This document shows, piece after piece, positions 45,237 through 54,814 of a DNA stretch of 64,000 nt. The stretch comes from CAZIHO01 sp964538875 (lineage in GTDB: Bacteria; Pseudomonadota; Gammaproteobacteria; Chromatiales; Chromatiaceae), in the NCBI GenBank assembly GCA_964538875.1, contig CAZIHO010000004.1, positions 1 to 64,000 on the forward strand, read 5' to 3'. Below the pieces are notes generated by a model. That model had not been told where the DNA came from. It saw nothing but the letters and a program-made list of their open reading frames with translations, and made no database searches. The stretch's first letter is position 1; each line of letters begins with the position of its first letter. Made by a program: the position numbers and the translations under genes.

Positions 45237-47285
45237 CTACTTGACGCGCATGCCAGGCTCTGCGCCGCTATCTGGGCTGAACAGATAGATGTCCTTGCCG
45301 CCGGGTCCTGCCGCTAGAACCATGCCTTCAGAGACACCGAAGCGCATCTTACGGGGGGCAAGATTAGCGACCATCAGCGTTAGGCGCCCGGCCAGCTGCT
45401 CGGCGGGGTAGGCCGCGCGAATGCCAGCAAATACGTTGCGGGTCTCGCCGCCGAGGTCCAGAGTCAGGCGAAGCAGTTTATCGGCGCCTTCCACCGGTTC
45501 GGCGACAAGGATTCTGGCAACACGGAGATCCAACTTGGCGAAATCTGCGTACTCGATGATGGCGGCCACGGGATCAGCCGCGAGGTGGCTGCTGGCGGGG
45601 GCGCTGGCAGTCGTTTCCGGGGTTTGAGTGGCTTTGAGATCGTCTTTGGATTGGTCCAGCATCACAGTGACTTGGGACGGATCAATACGCACCATCAGCG
45701 GGCGGTAGGGCGAGATGTTGTGATTCAGGAGGGGCGTTGATAAATCCTCCCAAAGGAAGGGTGCGACGTTCAAGAACTGAGCGGCCTGGGCGGCGATCCC
45801 TGGCAGCACCGGGCTCAAGTAACCGGCTAATACCCGGAACAGGTTGATCCCAAGGGTACAAATACCTTGGAGTTGGGCTGAGCTGTCCGGCTGTTTGGCG
45901 ATGACCCAAGGCTGGGCGGAGTCGATGTATTGGTTGGCGCGATCCGCCAGCGCCATGATTTCCCGCATGGCCCGGCTGAAATCCCGTTGCTCGTAATACC
46001 CCGCAATGGTTGGTCCAGCGTCCAGCAGTTCCTGGAGGGGCGCGGGATCGGCTAGCACGGGACCTAATCGGCCGGCAAAGCGCCGTTCGATGAAAGAGGC
46101 GGTGCGGCTAGCGATATTGACCAGCTTGCCAACTAGGTCCGCGTTGACCTTGGCGATGAAGTCGTCTAGGTTCAGATCTAGGTCGTCGACGCCGTTGGTG
46201 AGTTTTGAGGCGAAATAGTAGCGCAGTGCCTCGGGATTCAAATGATTGCGAAAAGTGGTCGCCTGGATAAAGGTGCCCCGGGATTTGGACATCTTTTGGC
46301 CGTTCACGGTTAAGAAGCCGTGGCAAAACACGGCCGATGGTGTGCGGAAACCGGCGCCGTGTAGCATGGCCGGCCAGAACAGGGTATGAAAATACATGAT
46401 GTCCTTGCCGATGAAGTGATAAAGCTCGGCATTGGAATCGGGAGACCAGTAATCGTCGAAGTCGAGACCGGGATGCCGATCACACAGGGCCCGGAAACTT
46501 GCCATGTAGCCGATCGGCGCATCCATCCATACATAAAAATATTTGCCGGGTTGGTCCGGAATTTCGAAGCCGAAATAGGGCGCGTCGCGGGAGATGTCCC
46601 ACTCCTGCAAGCCAGCTTGGAACCATTCTTCCAGTTTGTTGGTAACTTCCGGTTGCAAACTTCCGCTGCGGGTCCATTGGCGGAGCATGGGCTCAAAGTC
46701 GCCGAGCTTGAAGAAAAAATGTTCGGATTCCCGTTGTTCTGGAATGGCGCCGGATATGGCGGAACGGGGATTTTTCAGTTCGCTGGGGGAATAACTAGCG
46801 CCGCAGGATTCGCAATTGTCGCCATACTGATCGGGCGCAGCGCAGCGGGGACACTCGCCCTTGATGAAACGATCGGGCAGGAAAATGTTCTCCAGGGGGT
46901 CATAGGCCTGGGTGATATGGCGCCGGGCGATATGTCCAGCGTCCCGGTTTCTTTGATAAATGGTGGTCGCGTAATGGCGATTTTCCGGGGAATGGGTGGA
47001 ATGATAATTGTCGAAGTTCACCAGGAACGCGGCGAAGTCCGCCTGGTGGGCATCGGACATGCGTGCAATTAAATCTTCGGGCCGGATGCCTTCCTGGCGC
47101 GCTCGTAACATGATGGGCGTGCCGTGGGCGTCGTCGGCGCACACATAGAGACAGTCGTGCCCGCGCATTTTTTGAAAGCGAACCCAAATGTCGGTTTGAA
47201 TGTATTCCACCAAGTGGCCAATATGGATCGGGCCGTTGGCGTAGGGTAGAGCGCTGGTGACTAAAATTTTTCGTGGGCCGTTCAT
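45237..47285 (-). CDS. metG: Methionyl-tRNA synthetase
   Basis: This 682-residue class I synthetase has GPIHIGHLVEY (HIGH), a zinc knuckle CPRCAAPDQYGDNCESCG, GQKMSKSRGTF (KMSKS), and a C-terminal EMAP/OB-fold tRNA-binding and dimerisation domain (about 575-682, with DLRVARILVAEPVEGADKLL). It charges initiator and elongator tRNA-Met. The length is normal for the E. coli-type dimer. It is divergent from apbC with a 189-bp spacer, an arrangement common in gammaproteobacteria. Confidence 0.97.
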   Translation of the reverse strand: MNGPRKILVTSALPYANGPIHIGHLVEYIQTDIWVRFQKMRGHDCLYVCADDAHGTPIMLRARQEGIRPEDLIARMSDAHQADFAAFLVNFDNYHSTHSPENRHYATTIYQRNRDAGHIARRHITQAYDPLENIFLPDRFIKGECPRCAAPDQYGDNCESCGASYSPSELKNPRSAISGAIPEQRESEHFFFKLGDFEPMLRQWTRSGSLQPEVTNKLEEWFQAGLQEWDISRDAPYFGFEIPDQPGKYFYVWMDAPIGYMASFRALCDRHPGLDFDDYWSPDSNAELYHFIGKDIMYFHTLFWPAMLHGAGFRTPSAVFCHGFLTVNGQKMSKSRGTFIQATTFRNHLNPEALRYYFASKLTNGVDDLDLNLDDFIAKVNADLVGKLVNIASRTASFIERRFAGRLGPVLADPAPLQELLDAGPTIAGYYEQRDFSRAMREIMALADRANQYIDSAQPWVIAKQPDSSAQLQGICTLGINLFRVLAGYLSPVLPGIAAQAAQFLNVAPFLWEDLSTPLLNHNISPYRPLMVRIDPSQVTVMLDQSKDDLKATQTPETTASAPASSHLAADPVAAIIEYADFAKLDLRVARILVAEPVEGADKLLRLTLDLGGETRNVFAGIRAAYPAEQLAGRLTLMVANLAPRKMRFGVSEGMVLAAGPGGKDIYLFSPDSGAEPGMRVK

Positions 47286-47474
47286 CGACCATTTTCCTAA
47301 AGGGCTGGGGAAGTTGGAGTCGGATATTATTCCATATTATTGGAGGCTGTTTGGTGAGTTTGTTCTGTTTGGGTTTTGCCGGTAGGCACCCCAAATAGGG
47401 GGGGCGAGCACGGCCCCGGCCGAAAAAAATGGGTTTTGGCGTGCCTAAGGTGGGCACACTGGGAGACTGACTAA

Positions 47475-48566
47475 ATGACTGAAGTGACGCGCGAACAAAT
47501 AGAAAAGGCCATTCAAGACTATGTTGAACCCCATTTGGGGCGGGACCTGGTTAGCGCCAAGGCGGTGAAGGACATCAAGATCGACGGGGGCGCCGTGGAG
47601 GTAGCTTTCGAGGTCGGCTTTCCTGCCAAGGGGATTAGGGAGGCGGTGGCCGCCGAGGTGGGAGCCAGGGTTGGCAAAGTAGCCGGAGTTGAGTCGGTAA
47701 AGGTTACGCTGGATTGGCGGATTGAGGCTCATGCGGTGCAGAAGGCACTAAAGCCTATAGATAATGTGAAAAACATTATCGCGGTTGCCTCCGGGAAGGG
47801 GGGCGTGGGCAAGTCCACGGTCGCGGTTAACCTAGCGCTTGCACTGTCGGCGGAAGGCGCGAAGGTTGGGATTCTAGACGCGGATATTTATGGGCCATCG
47901 CAGCCAAGAATGTTGGGTATCACGGGTAAGCCGGAGTCTCTGGACGGCCGTACTTTAGAACCCCTGTCTAGCTATCACCTGCAAGCGATGTCGATTGGCT
48001 TTTTGATCGATGAAGAAACGCCCATGATTTGGCGCGGCCCCATGGTGACCCAGGCGTTGGAGCAGCTGCTGAACGATACCAACTGGAGTAACCTGGATTA
48101 TCTGGTGATCGATTTACCGCCGGGGACCGGTGACACCCAGTTGACCCTCGCCCAGAAGGTTCCGGTGGCAGGCGCGGTCATCGTAACGACGCCCCAAGAT
48201 ATCGCTCTGTTGGACGCCCGCAAGGGGTTCAAGATGTTTGAAAAAGTCGAGGTGCCGGTGCTGGGCATCGTGGAGAACATGAGTACCCATGTCTGTTCCC
48301 ACTGTGGGCACGAAGAGCCGATTTTCGGAACGGGGGGTGGCGGTCGTATGGCGGAACAATATGGGGTCGACTTGCTCGGTGAATTGCCCCTGGATATCCG
48401 CATCCGGGAAGAAACCGATAGTGGCAAACCCACCGTGGTAGCGGACCCGGAGTGCCGCATCTCCCTGACTTATCGCGCCATAGCCCGTAAGGCGGCGGCC
48501 AAGTTGGCGCGGCAAGCCAAGGATTACAGCGCGAAATTTCCGCGCATCGTCATCCAAAACAATTAA
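47475..48566 (+). CDS. apbC: Fe-S cluster carrier ATPase ApbC/Mrp
   Basis: The 363-residue protein has an N-terminal MIP18/DUF59-type domain (about 1-85) and a P-loop ATPase with the deviant Walker A SGKGGVGKST. The motif CSHCGHEEPIFGTGGG carries the CxxC that binds a bridging [4Fe-4S] cluster. It delivers clusters to apo-proteins. The length is normal. A GC-rich hairpin follows. Confidence 0.95.
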   Translation: MTEVTREQIEKAIQDYVEPHLGRDLVSAKAVKDIKIDGGAVEVAFEVGFPAKGIREAVAAEVGARVGKVAGVESVKVTLDWRIEAHAVQKALKPIDNVKNIIAVASGKGGVGKSTVAVNLALALSAEGAKVGILDADIYGPSQPRMLGITGKPESLDGRTLEPLSSYHLQAMSIGFLIDEETPMIWRGPMVTQALEQLLNDTNWSNLDYLVIDLPPGTGDTQLTLAQKVPVAGAVIVTTPQDIALLDARKGFKMFEKVEVPVLGIVENMSTHVCSHCGHEEPIFGTGGGGRMAEQYGVDLLGELPLDIRIREETDSGKPTVVADPECRISLTYRAIARKAAAKLARQAKDYSAKFPRIVIQNN

Positions 48567-48581
48567 GAAATGCTATCGGGG

Positions 48582-48603
48582 GCGCGGGGCTTTTAACCCG
48601 CGC
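48582..48603. terminator. Hairpin between convergent apbC and the phosphotransferase gene
   Basis: GCGCGGG pairs with CCCGCGC around GCTTTTAA. It lies in the 45 bp between the two stop codons. Confidence 0.5.
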
Positions 48604-48611
48604 TTCCGGGA

Positions 48612-49661
48612 TCAAACTAGTTTCGCCAATATTTTTTCAGCATCCCGCGCTTGGGCGGCAACGTTCAGGTATAGCTCCCACATAGAGATCCCCCGCGCTA
48701 GGTTGTGTTCGCCCCGGGTGCTGTAACGGGTTTCATCCCATCCGAAATAGTTCTCGTACAAAGCGTCGGCGAGGAAACGCGCCGACAACTCCAGGCAAAT
48801 CAGTTTTAATCCAGGTATTAACGTGGACCATTCGCGGGGCGTAGGGAATCCGGGCGCGGCGCTTTGGTAGCCTGTAACCGCAGCCTCAAATAGTTCCAAA
48901 TCCAAATAAGGATTGGCCTGGTCTTCACGGTTGGGGTTGCACCAGGAGCGGAGCGCATCCCCCATTTCCAGCGCCCAAGGCATCGGCGTTAAGGTGTCTA
49001 GGTCGATTAGACATAGTCCTTGGCCCGATTCGTCGAACAATAGATTGGAAATCTTCAAGTCCCCGTGGCAAATACGGTTCTTTCCTGGGGCTAGGGGCGG
49101 TAGTTGGTGGGCAGCAAATAAAACCTGTTCGGTTTGCTGGCGGACCTTTGGATGCAATGGATGGTTGGGGTGGTCGGTGACGGCCTGGGATAGTCGCGCT
49201 AAATGGCGGGGAGTATCGTGGACGTGGGAGCGAAATACTTGCAGTTGGCCAGGGAATCCTGACATTGCTCGGTGAAAGGTTCCGACTAGGCGGCCTGCCT
49301 GAAACCCGGTGGCAGCGTTGGTAAGCTTAGAATAGGTTTGGCCATCCAGATAGGTTAGGGAGCGCCAGCAATAGCCGGCATGGATGAACCAGAGTTGATG
49401 GTCATTGGTTGGAACTAACCTGGGTGTGGCGAGGCCTAGGGACGAGAGGTGTCTGGTGACTGCGTCAATGTTGAGGTTGGTTTCAGGTGGAAATACTGGG
49501 TGGATGCGTTGCAAGATCGCGCGCCTACCGCGGGGTGGTGTTAAGGAGTAGGTTTGGTTGATTAGGCCACCGGTGATGGGGCTGATGGAGGCTGTGGAGT
49601 AATTGGGCCAGGCACTTAGAACGGGTGGCGGGATTTCGTTGGGTAGATCGGGTGCGGCCAT
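48612..49661 (-). CDS. Phosphotransferase of the APH / homoserine kinase II-like family
   Basis: The 349-residue protein has a kinase-like fold with ITGGLINQTYSL (nucleotide loop), ICHGDLKISNLLFDE (Brenner motif with the catalytic Asp) and LCLIDLDTL (metal-binding Asp). Family members phosphorylate small hydroxylated compounds, including homoserine, choline and aminoglycosides; the substrate here cannot be read. I take ATG at 49661, as the longer frame begins with TTG at 49700 and borders the parS-like site. No clear ribosome site is seen for either. Confidence 0.75.
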   Translation of the reverse strand: MAAPDLPNEIPPPVLSAWPNYSTASISPITGGLINQTYSLTPPRGRRAILQRIHPVFPPETNLNIDAVTRHLSSLGLATPRLVPTNDHQLWFIHAGYCWRSLTYLDGQTYSKLTNAATGFQAGRLVGTFHRAMSGFPGQLQVFRSHVHDTPRHLARLSQAVTDHPNHPLHPKVRQQTEQVLFAAHQLPPLAPGKNRICHGDLKISNLLFDESGQGLCLIDLDTLTPMPWALEMGDALRSWCNPNREDQANPYLDLELFEAAVTGYQSAAPGFPTPREWSTLIPGLKLICLELSARFLADALYENYFGWDETRYSTRGEHNLARGISMWELYLNVAAQARDAEKILAKLV

Positions 49662-49700
49662 GGTGTTGATCGGATCGCGGGCAAAGGGGTGGCTGGGCAA

Positions 49701-49716
49701 TGTTCCACGTGGAACA
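49701..49716. promoter_or_regulatory. parS-like centromere palindrome
   Basis: TGTTCCACGTGGAACA is a perfect 16-bp palindrome matching the chromosomal ParB-binding consensus TGTTnCACGTGnAACA. It lies between the tadA stop and the phosphotransferase gene. No second perfect copy is seen in the window. parS sites usually cluster on the origin side of the chromosome. Confidence 0.75.
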
Positions 49717-49718
49717 CT

Positions 49719-50240
49719 TTACTCGACGGGTGACCCCCGGTCCTGCCTGGCCGGAGGGGTACTGCCGCGTCGTTGTCGAAAAAACTGCTGCAAAAGCCGA
49801 CGGGATTCTTCAGCAAGAACACCGCCGCCCCAAACCGGACGATGATTAAATCCGACTTCCCCTCGGCCCAAGTTGATCCAGCCCCCCAGCGCCCCACTCT
49901 TGGGGTCGACAGCACCAAACACTACCCGTGCGACGCGGGCGTGAATGATGGCCCCCCAGCACATGACACAGGGTTCCAGGGTGCAATAGAGGCTGGTACC
50001 CGCGAGCCGATAATTTTCGATGCGACGGGCGCCATCCCGCAGAGCTAAAATCTCGGCGTGAGCAGTCGGGTCATGCAGGGAGATGGGCTGATTGTGGCCT
50101 TCACCGATGATCTGGCCGTCCAGGATCAGGACGGCGCCCACCGGCACTTCCCCTATGGATTCCGCCTGCACGGCGAGGTCCAGAGCCCGAGCCATCCAGT
50201 AGCGGTCCTGGCTATCCTGGTCCGGTTCTTGGTTAGCCAC
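49719..50240 (-). CDS. tadA: tRNA-specific adenosine deaminase TadA
   Basis: The 173-residue protein has the cytidine/adenosine deaminase zinc motifs DPTAHAEILAL (His and catalytic Glu) and EPCVMCWGAIIHARV (two Cys). It converts A34 of tRNA-Arg(ACG) to inosine. The start is GTG at 50240, so YWMARAL falls at the usual distance from the N-terminus. The guaA stop is six bases upstream, so it is probably co-expressed with guaA. Confidence 0.94.
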   Translation of the reverse strand: MANQEPDQDSQDRYWMARALDLAVQAESIGEVPVGAVLILDGQIIGEGHNQPISLHDPTAHAEILALRDGARRIENYRLAGTSLYCTLEPCVMCWGAIIHARVARVVFGAVDPKSGALGGWINLGRGEVGFNHRPVWGGGVLAEESRRLLQQFFRQRRGSTPPARQDRGSPVE

Positions 50241-50246
50241 TGGAGG

Positions 50247-51830
50247 TTATTCCCACTCGATGGTGGCGGGCGGTTTGCCAGAAATATCGTAGGTCACCCG
50301 GGAAATGCCCTTGACCTCCTGGATGATCCGGCGTGCCACGACGTCCAGGAAGTCCAGGGGCAGGCGTGCGAAGCGTGCCGTCATAAAATCCAGGGTTTCC
50401 ACTGCTCGCAGGGCCACCACAAATTCATATTGCCGGGCATCGCCTACCACACCCACCGACTTGACCGGCAGAAAGACCGCGAAGGCTTGGCTTACCTGGT
50501 CATACAGTTGATGTGCGCGCAATTCGTCGATAAAGATATGGTCCGCGAGTCGCAGCAACTCCGCGTACTCTGGACGTACGGCTCCTAAAATGCGCACGCC
50601 AAGCCCAGGACCGGGGAACGGATGCCTATACACCAAGTCGTAGGGCAAACCTAACTCCACCCCAATTTTCCGGACCTCATCTTTGAATAATTCCCTCAGC
50701 GGCTCAATCAAGCGCAGGCGCATATCCGCTGGCAACCCGCCCACATTGTGGTGGGACTTGATGACGTGGGCCTTGCCGGATTTGGCACCCGCCGACTCGA
50801 TCACGTCGGGATAGATGGTGCCTTGGGCCAGCCATTCCACATCATCCAGCGCCCGAGCCTGTTCTTCAAATACCCTAATAAATTCCCGCCCGATGATCTT
50901 CCGTTTCTGCTCCGGTTCGGTGACGCCGTCCAATGCTTGGTAAAACTGCTCCGCCACATCTACCCGGATTACTCGCACGCCCATGTGCCGTGCGAAGGTC
51001 GCCATGACTTGGTCGCCCTCCCCAAGGCGCAGCAGTCCGTTGTCAACGAATACACAGGTGAGTTGGTCGCCAATGGCCCGATGCAGCAACGCCGCCACCA
51101 CCGCAGAGTCAACGCCACCGGATAGCCCGAGCAGTACCTGCCCTTTGCCGACTCTGTCCCTGACCCGTTGCAAGGAATCCTGAATAATATGGGCCGGATT
51201 CCACAGCGTATCGCACTCACACAGATCGACCAGAAACCGTTGCAGGATGCGTTGACCCTGGCGGGTATGGGTGACCTCCGGGTGAAATTGCAGTCCATAG
51301 AAGCGACGTGTCTCGTCCGCCATTCCCGCCACCGGCGCGTTGTCGGATTCGCAAATGCGAGTGAAGCCAGACGGAAGTTGAGTGACATGGTCGCCATGGC
51401 TCATCCATACGTCCAACAGCGCGACGCCGTCCTGCCCGGCATGGTCCTCGATATCCTCCAATAGACGGGACGGATTGGTCACCTTGACCCGGGCATAGCC
51501 ATATTCATGCTTGGCAGAGCCTGTAACGGTTCCGCCGAGCTGCGCCGCCATGGTCTGCATCCCGTAGCAAATGCCCAGCACCGGAACGCCCATCTCGAAT
51601 ATGCTGCCCGGTGCACGGGGACTGTCATCTACGGTGACGGTCTCGGGACCGCCGGACAAAATGACCCCTTTTGGTGAGCGCCCTTCCAGTGCTTCGTCGC
51701 AATGGTCAAATGCCCAAATCTCACAATAGACTCCCGCCTCCCGGACCCGTCGGGCGATCAACTGGGTGTACTGGGAGCCGAAATCTAAAATCAAGATCCA
51801 GTCGGAATGAATATTTTTATCTATTTGCAT
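50247..51830 (-). CDS. guaA: GMP synthase (glutamine-hydrolysing)
   Basis: The 527-residue protein has an N-terminal class I glutaminase domain (about 1-205) with GICYGMQTMA (catalytic Cys). An ATP-pyrophosphatase domain follows with GLSGGVDSAVVAAL, then a C-terminal dimerisation domain ending KPPATIEWE. It converts XMP to GMP. I use the ATG at 51830, where the family sequence begins; a start 24 bases earlier is possible. It follows guaB after a terminator hairpin, so its level is probably set by read-through or a promoter in that gap. Confidence 0.97.
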   Translation of the reverse strand: MQIDKNIHSDWILILDFGSQYTQLIARRVREAGVYCEIWAFDHCDEALEGRSPKGVILSGGPETVTVDDSPRAPGSIFEMGVPVLGICYGMQTMAAQLGGTVTGSAKHEYGYARVKVTNPSRLLEDIEDHAGQDGVALLDVWMSHGDHVTQLPSGFTRICESDNAPVAGMADETRRFYGLQFHPEVTHTRQGQRILQRFLVDLCECDTLWNPAHIIQDSLQRVRDRVGKGQVLLGLSGGVDSAVVAALLHRAIGDQLTCVFVDNGLLRLGEGDQVMATFARHMGVRVIRVDVAEQFYQALDGVTEPEQKRKIIGREFIRVFEEQARALDDVEWLAQGTIYPDVIESAGAKSGKAHVIKSHHNVGGLPADMRLRLIEPLRELFKDEVRKIGVELGLPYDLVYRHPFPGPGLGVRILGAVRPEYAELLRLADHIFIDELRAHQLYDQVSQAFAVFLPVKSVGVVGDARQYEFVVALRAVETLDFMTARFARLPLDFLDVVARRIIQEVKGISRVTYDISGKPPATIEWE

Positions 51831-51859
51831 GGCAAAGGATTCCCGGATGACCAAAAATA

Positions 51860-51888
51860 AGGCCGTGGTTCCGATGGAGCCACGGCCT
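51860..51888 (-). terminator. Intrinsic terminator between guaB and guaA
   Basis: On the minus strand AGGCCGTGG pairs with CCACGGCCT, with further pairing in the loop, followed by TATTTTT. It lies 38 bases after the guaB stop and could attenuate guaA. Confidence 0.8.
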
Positions 51889-51926
51889 GAGTGTCGCGTT
51901 CCGCAAGCCCAATCCTCGGCGGCGTT

Positions 51927-53396
51927 TTAACTATCGACGCGGTAGTTGGGCGCTTCTTTGGTGATGGTGACGTCATGCACGTGGGATTCTCGCATCCCAG
52001 CGTTGCTGATGCGCACAAACTCGGTCTTGGTCCGCATCTCCCCCAAGTCTCTACAGCCAACATAGCCCATGGCGGCGCGCAATCCCCCGGTGAGTTGATA
52101 AATGATGTTGACCACGCTCCCCTTGTAGGGAACCCGCCCCTCGATACCTTCCGGCACCAGCTTTTCGGCGTCCTCGATCCCTTCTTGAAAGTAGCGATCC
52201 TTGGAGCCTTGCTGAGACGACATGGCACCCAGCGAGCCCATCCCCCGGTAGGATTTGTAGGACCTGCCCTGGAAAATCTCGACTTCGCCGGGTGCCTCGT
52301 CGGTACCGGCGAACAGCCCTCCGATCATGACGGCGTGGGCGCCGGCGGCGACAATCTTGGCCAGATCTCCGGAGTACCTAAGGCCACCGTCCGCGATAAT
52401 AGGAACGCCGGACTCCGCCAGCGCCTCAGCCACGTTAGCAACCGCCGTTACTTGGGGAACACCCACTCCAGCCACAATCCGGGTGGTGCAAATGGACCCT
52501 GGTCCAATGCCCACCTTAACCGCATCTGCCCCCGCCTTGACTAAGTCCAAGGCGGCGGACGCGGTGGCAATGTTGCCTCCGATGACTTGCAGGTTCGGAT
52601 AGTGGCGCTTAATCCAGGCGATCCGATCCAGTACACCCTGGGAGTGTCCATGGGCCGTATCCACCACGACCACATCCACTTCTTCCCGTGCGAGCGCCTC
52701 AACCCGCTCATCCGTGCCATCCCCAACACCCACCGCCGCGCCGACCCGCAGCCGTTCCTTGTCATCCCGGCAGGCAAAGGGAAAGTCCTTAGCCTTTTGA
52801 ATATCCTTGACGGTGATGAGTCCCCGCAGTTCAAAAGCGTTGTTAACGACCAGCACCTTTTCGATCCGGTGCTTGTGCAGCAACGCCACCACTTCTTGGC
52901 GGCTCGCCCCCTCGTTCACCGTGACCAGTCGCTCCTTGGGAGTCATAATCAAGGAGACTGGATCCCCAAACCGAGTCTCGAACCGTAGATCCCGGCCGGT
53001 GACGATTCCAACCAATTGGCGCCCCTCGGTGACCGGAACTCCGGAGATTCGATTGGCGCGCGTCAGGTTGATGACGTCGCCAATACTGGTGCGAGGGGAT
53101 ACCGTTATCGGCTCATGAATAACCCCGCTTTCGTATTTCTTGACTTTGCGAACTTCTTGGGCCTGGCGTTCCGCGCTCATATTCTTATGAATGATGCCGA
53201 TCCCTCCCTCCAGGGCCATGGCGATCGCCAGGCGGGATTCGGTCACTGTGTCCATCGCCGCTGACAGCAGAGGGGTATTCAGTTTGATGGCGCGGGTCAA
53301 ATGGGTGCGCAGGTCCGTATCCCGAGGTAAGACGTTGGAATGGGCTGGGACCAAGAGGACATCGTCGAAAGTGAGGGCTTCCTGAATTAAGCGCAT
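51927..53396 (-). CDS. guaB: IMP dehydrogenase
   Basis: The 489-residue TIM-barrel enzyme has the catalytic Cys in GPGSICTTRIVAGVGVPQ and a Bateman module of two CBS domains (about 95-205). It also has the flap with SSQQGSKDRYFQEG. It oxidises IMP to XMP with NAD+. I use the ATG at 53396, where the family starts RLIQEALTFDDVLL; the upstream extension has no similarity. A TATAAT box stands 32 bp before it. Confidence 0.97.
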   Translation of the reverse strand: MRLIQEALTFDDVLLVPAHSNVLPRDTDLRTHLTRAIKLNTPLLSAAMDTVTESRLAIAMALEGGIGIIHKNMSAERQAQEVRKVKKYESGVIHEPITVSPRTSIGDVINLTRANRISGVPVTEGRQLVGIVTGRDLRFETRFGDPVSLIMTPKERLVTVNEGASRQEVVALLHKHRIEKVLVVNNAFELRGLITVKDIQKAKDFPFACRDDKERLRVGAAVGVGDGTDERVEALAREEVDVVVVDTAHGHSQGVLDRIAWIKRHYPNLQVIGGNIATASAALDLVKAGADAVKVGIGPGSICTTRIVAGVGVPQVTAVANVAEALAESGVPIIADGGLRYSGDLAKIVAAGAHAVMIGGLFAGTDEAPGEVEIFQGRSYKSYRGMGSLGAMSSQQGSKDRYFQEGIEDAEKLVPEGIEGRVPYKGSVVNIIYQLTGGLRAAMGYVGCRDLGEMRTKTEFVRISNAGMRESHVHDVTITKEAPNYRVDS

Positions 53397-53427
53397 GGGG
53401 TATCTCGACAGGTTAAAAGTCCCCGTC

Positions 53428-53457
53428 ATTATAGGTTTCAGGACCCATACCGGTAAA
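53428..53457 (-). promoter_or_regulatory. guaB promoter
   Basis: The minus strand reads TTTACC, an 18-bp spacer and a perfect TATAAT. Confidence 0.55.
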
Positions 53458-53669
53458 CGTGCCCTGGCGGAGGTCGGCCGGCTATGCTCTACTGGCCCTC
53501 CGTCTCGCAGGGGATTTTGTGCCGAATTGACTCGTGGCCCGGAGAACGGCAAAGTACGCACTCAGGACAGCGAGGTAACGGGTGGAATGCCACCTCTCGC
53601 GGTTTCTTCCGGAGCCTAGCAACATTGGACGCGAACCGGCGCCCCATCAAAATTCCAACAGGAGTCACA

Positions 53670-54779
53670 ATGACACGCACTCAAGCCATGTTGGTTGCCG
53701 CCCTGTGCTCGGCGGTCAACATTCAGGCGGCGGACGAAATGGTGGTTACCATCGGTCATGTCGCCCCCCTGACCGGCAATATTTCCCACCTGGGTAAGGA
53801 CAATGAGAACGGCGCCCGCCTAGCCCTTGAGGACTACAACGCCAAGGGCATGGTCATCGGCGGCAAGCAGGTCCGCTTTGAACTTCTGTGCGAGGATGAT
53901 CAGGCGGATCCCAGAGTCGGCAACATCGTTGCCCAACGGCTGGTGGACGCGGGAGTCAAGGGTGTGGTCGGTCATTTGAATTCCGGCACCACCATCCCCG
54001 CCTCCCGGATTTATCATCAGGCCCACCTGCCCATGGTATCTCCGTCCGCAACCAACCCGACGCTGACCCGTCAGGGGTTCGAGACCGTGTTTAGGACCAT
54101 GGCCAATGACATCCAGCAGGGCGCCGTGCTGGGCAAGTTCGCGGTAAGTCTCGGCAAGAAGGTGGCGATCATCGATGACCGGACTGCCTATGGCCAGGGT
54201 CTCGCGGACGAGGTTGCCAAGGGCGTGGTCGCTGCCGGTGGCAAGGTGGTTACCCGTGAATTCACCAGCAACCAGGCCACCGATTTTCTCGCCATCCTCA
54301 CCAAACTTAAGGCCAGCGACCCGGATGTGCTGTTCTACGGTGGTATGGATGCCCAGGCCGGCCCCATGCTGAAGCAAATCAAGCAACTGGGAATCGGCGC
54401 TAAGTTCATGACCGGGGATGGTGGCTGCACCGCGACCTTGGCCACCTTGGCGGGTGACGCGGTGTCCGAAAATACCTATTGCTCCCAGACCGGCCTGCCG
54501 CCGGACCAGATGGCGGACAAGGGCTTCAACGAGCGGTTCCAAAAACGTTTTGACGCCAAGGTCCAGGTCTATGCCCACTACGCCTACGACGCCGCCGCCG
54601 CGATTCTGGAAGCCATGAAGGCTGCGGACTCGGTGGAGCCGGAAAAATATCTACCGGCCTTGAAGAAAGTAAGCTTCCAAGGTGTGACCGGCCCGGTCGC
54701 CTTCGACGAGCGGGGTGATACCCAGCATGGCGCCGTGACTCTGTACCAATTCCGGAACGGCAAGATGGTCCCTCTCTAG
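53670..54779 (+). CDS. livK: Branched-chain amino acid ABC transporter, substrate-binding protein
   Basis: The 369-residue protein has a signal peptide ending near NIQAADE and a type I periplasmic binding fold with IGHVAPLTGNISHLGKDNEN and GHLNSGTTIPASRIY. This matches LivJ/LivK, which bind Leu/Ile/Val, though related proteins bind amides or other amino acids. AGGAG is six bases before the ATG. It is the first gene of a complete livKHMGF operon, and a stable hairpin separates it from livH. Confidence 0.93.
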   Translation: MTRTQAMLVAALCSAVNIQAADEMVVTIGHVAPLTGNISHLGKDNENGARLALEDYNAKGMVIGGKQVRFELLCEDDQADPRVGNIVAQRLVDAGVKGVVGHLNSGTTIPASRIYHQAHLPMVSPSATNPTLTRQGFETVFRTMANDIQQGAVLGKFAVSLGKKVAIIDDRTAYGQGLADEVAKGVVAAGGKVVTREFTSNQATDFLAILTKLKASDPDVLFYGGMDAQAGPMLKQIKQLGIGAKFMTGDGGCTATLATLAGDAVSENTYCSQTGLPPDQMADKGFNERFQKRFDAKVQVYAHYAYDAAAAILEAMKAADSVEPEKYLPALKKVSFQGVTGPVAFDERGDTQHGAVTLYQFRNGKMVPL

Positions 54780-54795
54780 CCCCCGCGACCCGGTT

Positions 54796-54814
54796 GCCAA
54801 GACAAAGTCTTGGC
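54796..54814 (+). promoter_or_regulatory. Intercistronic hairpin between livK and livH
   Basis: GCCAAGAC pairs perfectly with GTCTTGGC around AAA. The gap is 65 bp and has no T run, so it could stabilise the livK message and keep the binding protein in excess of the permease. Confidence 0.55.
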
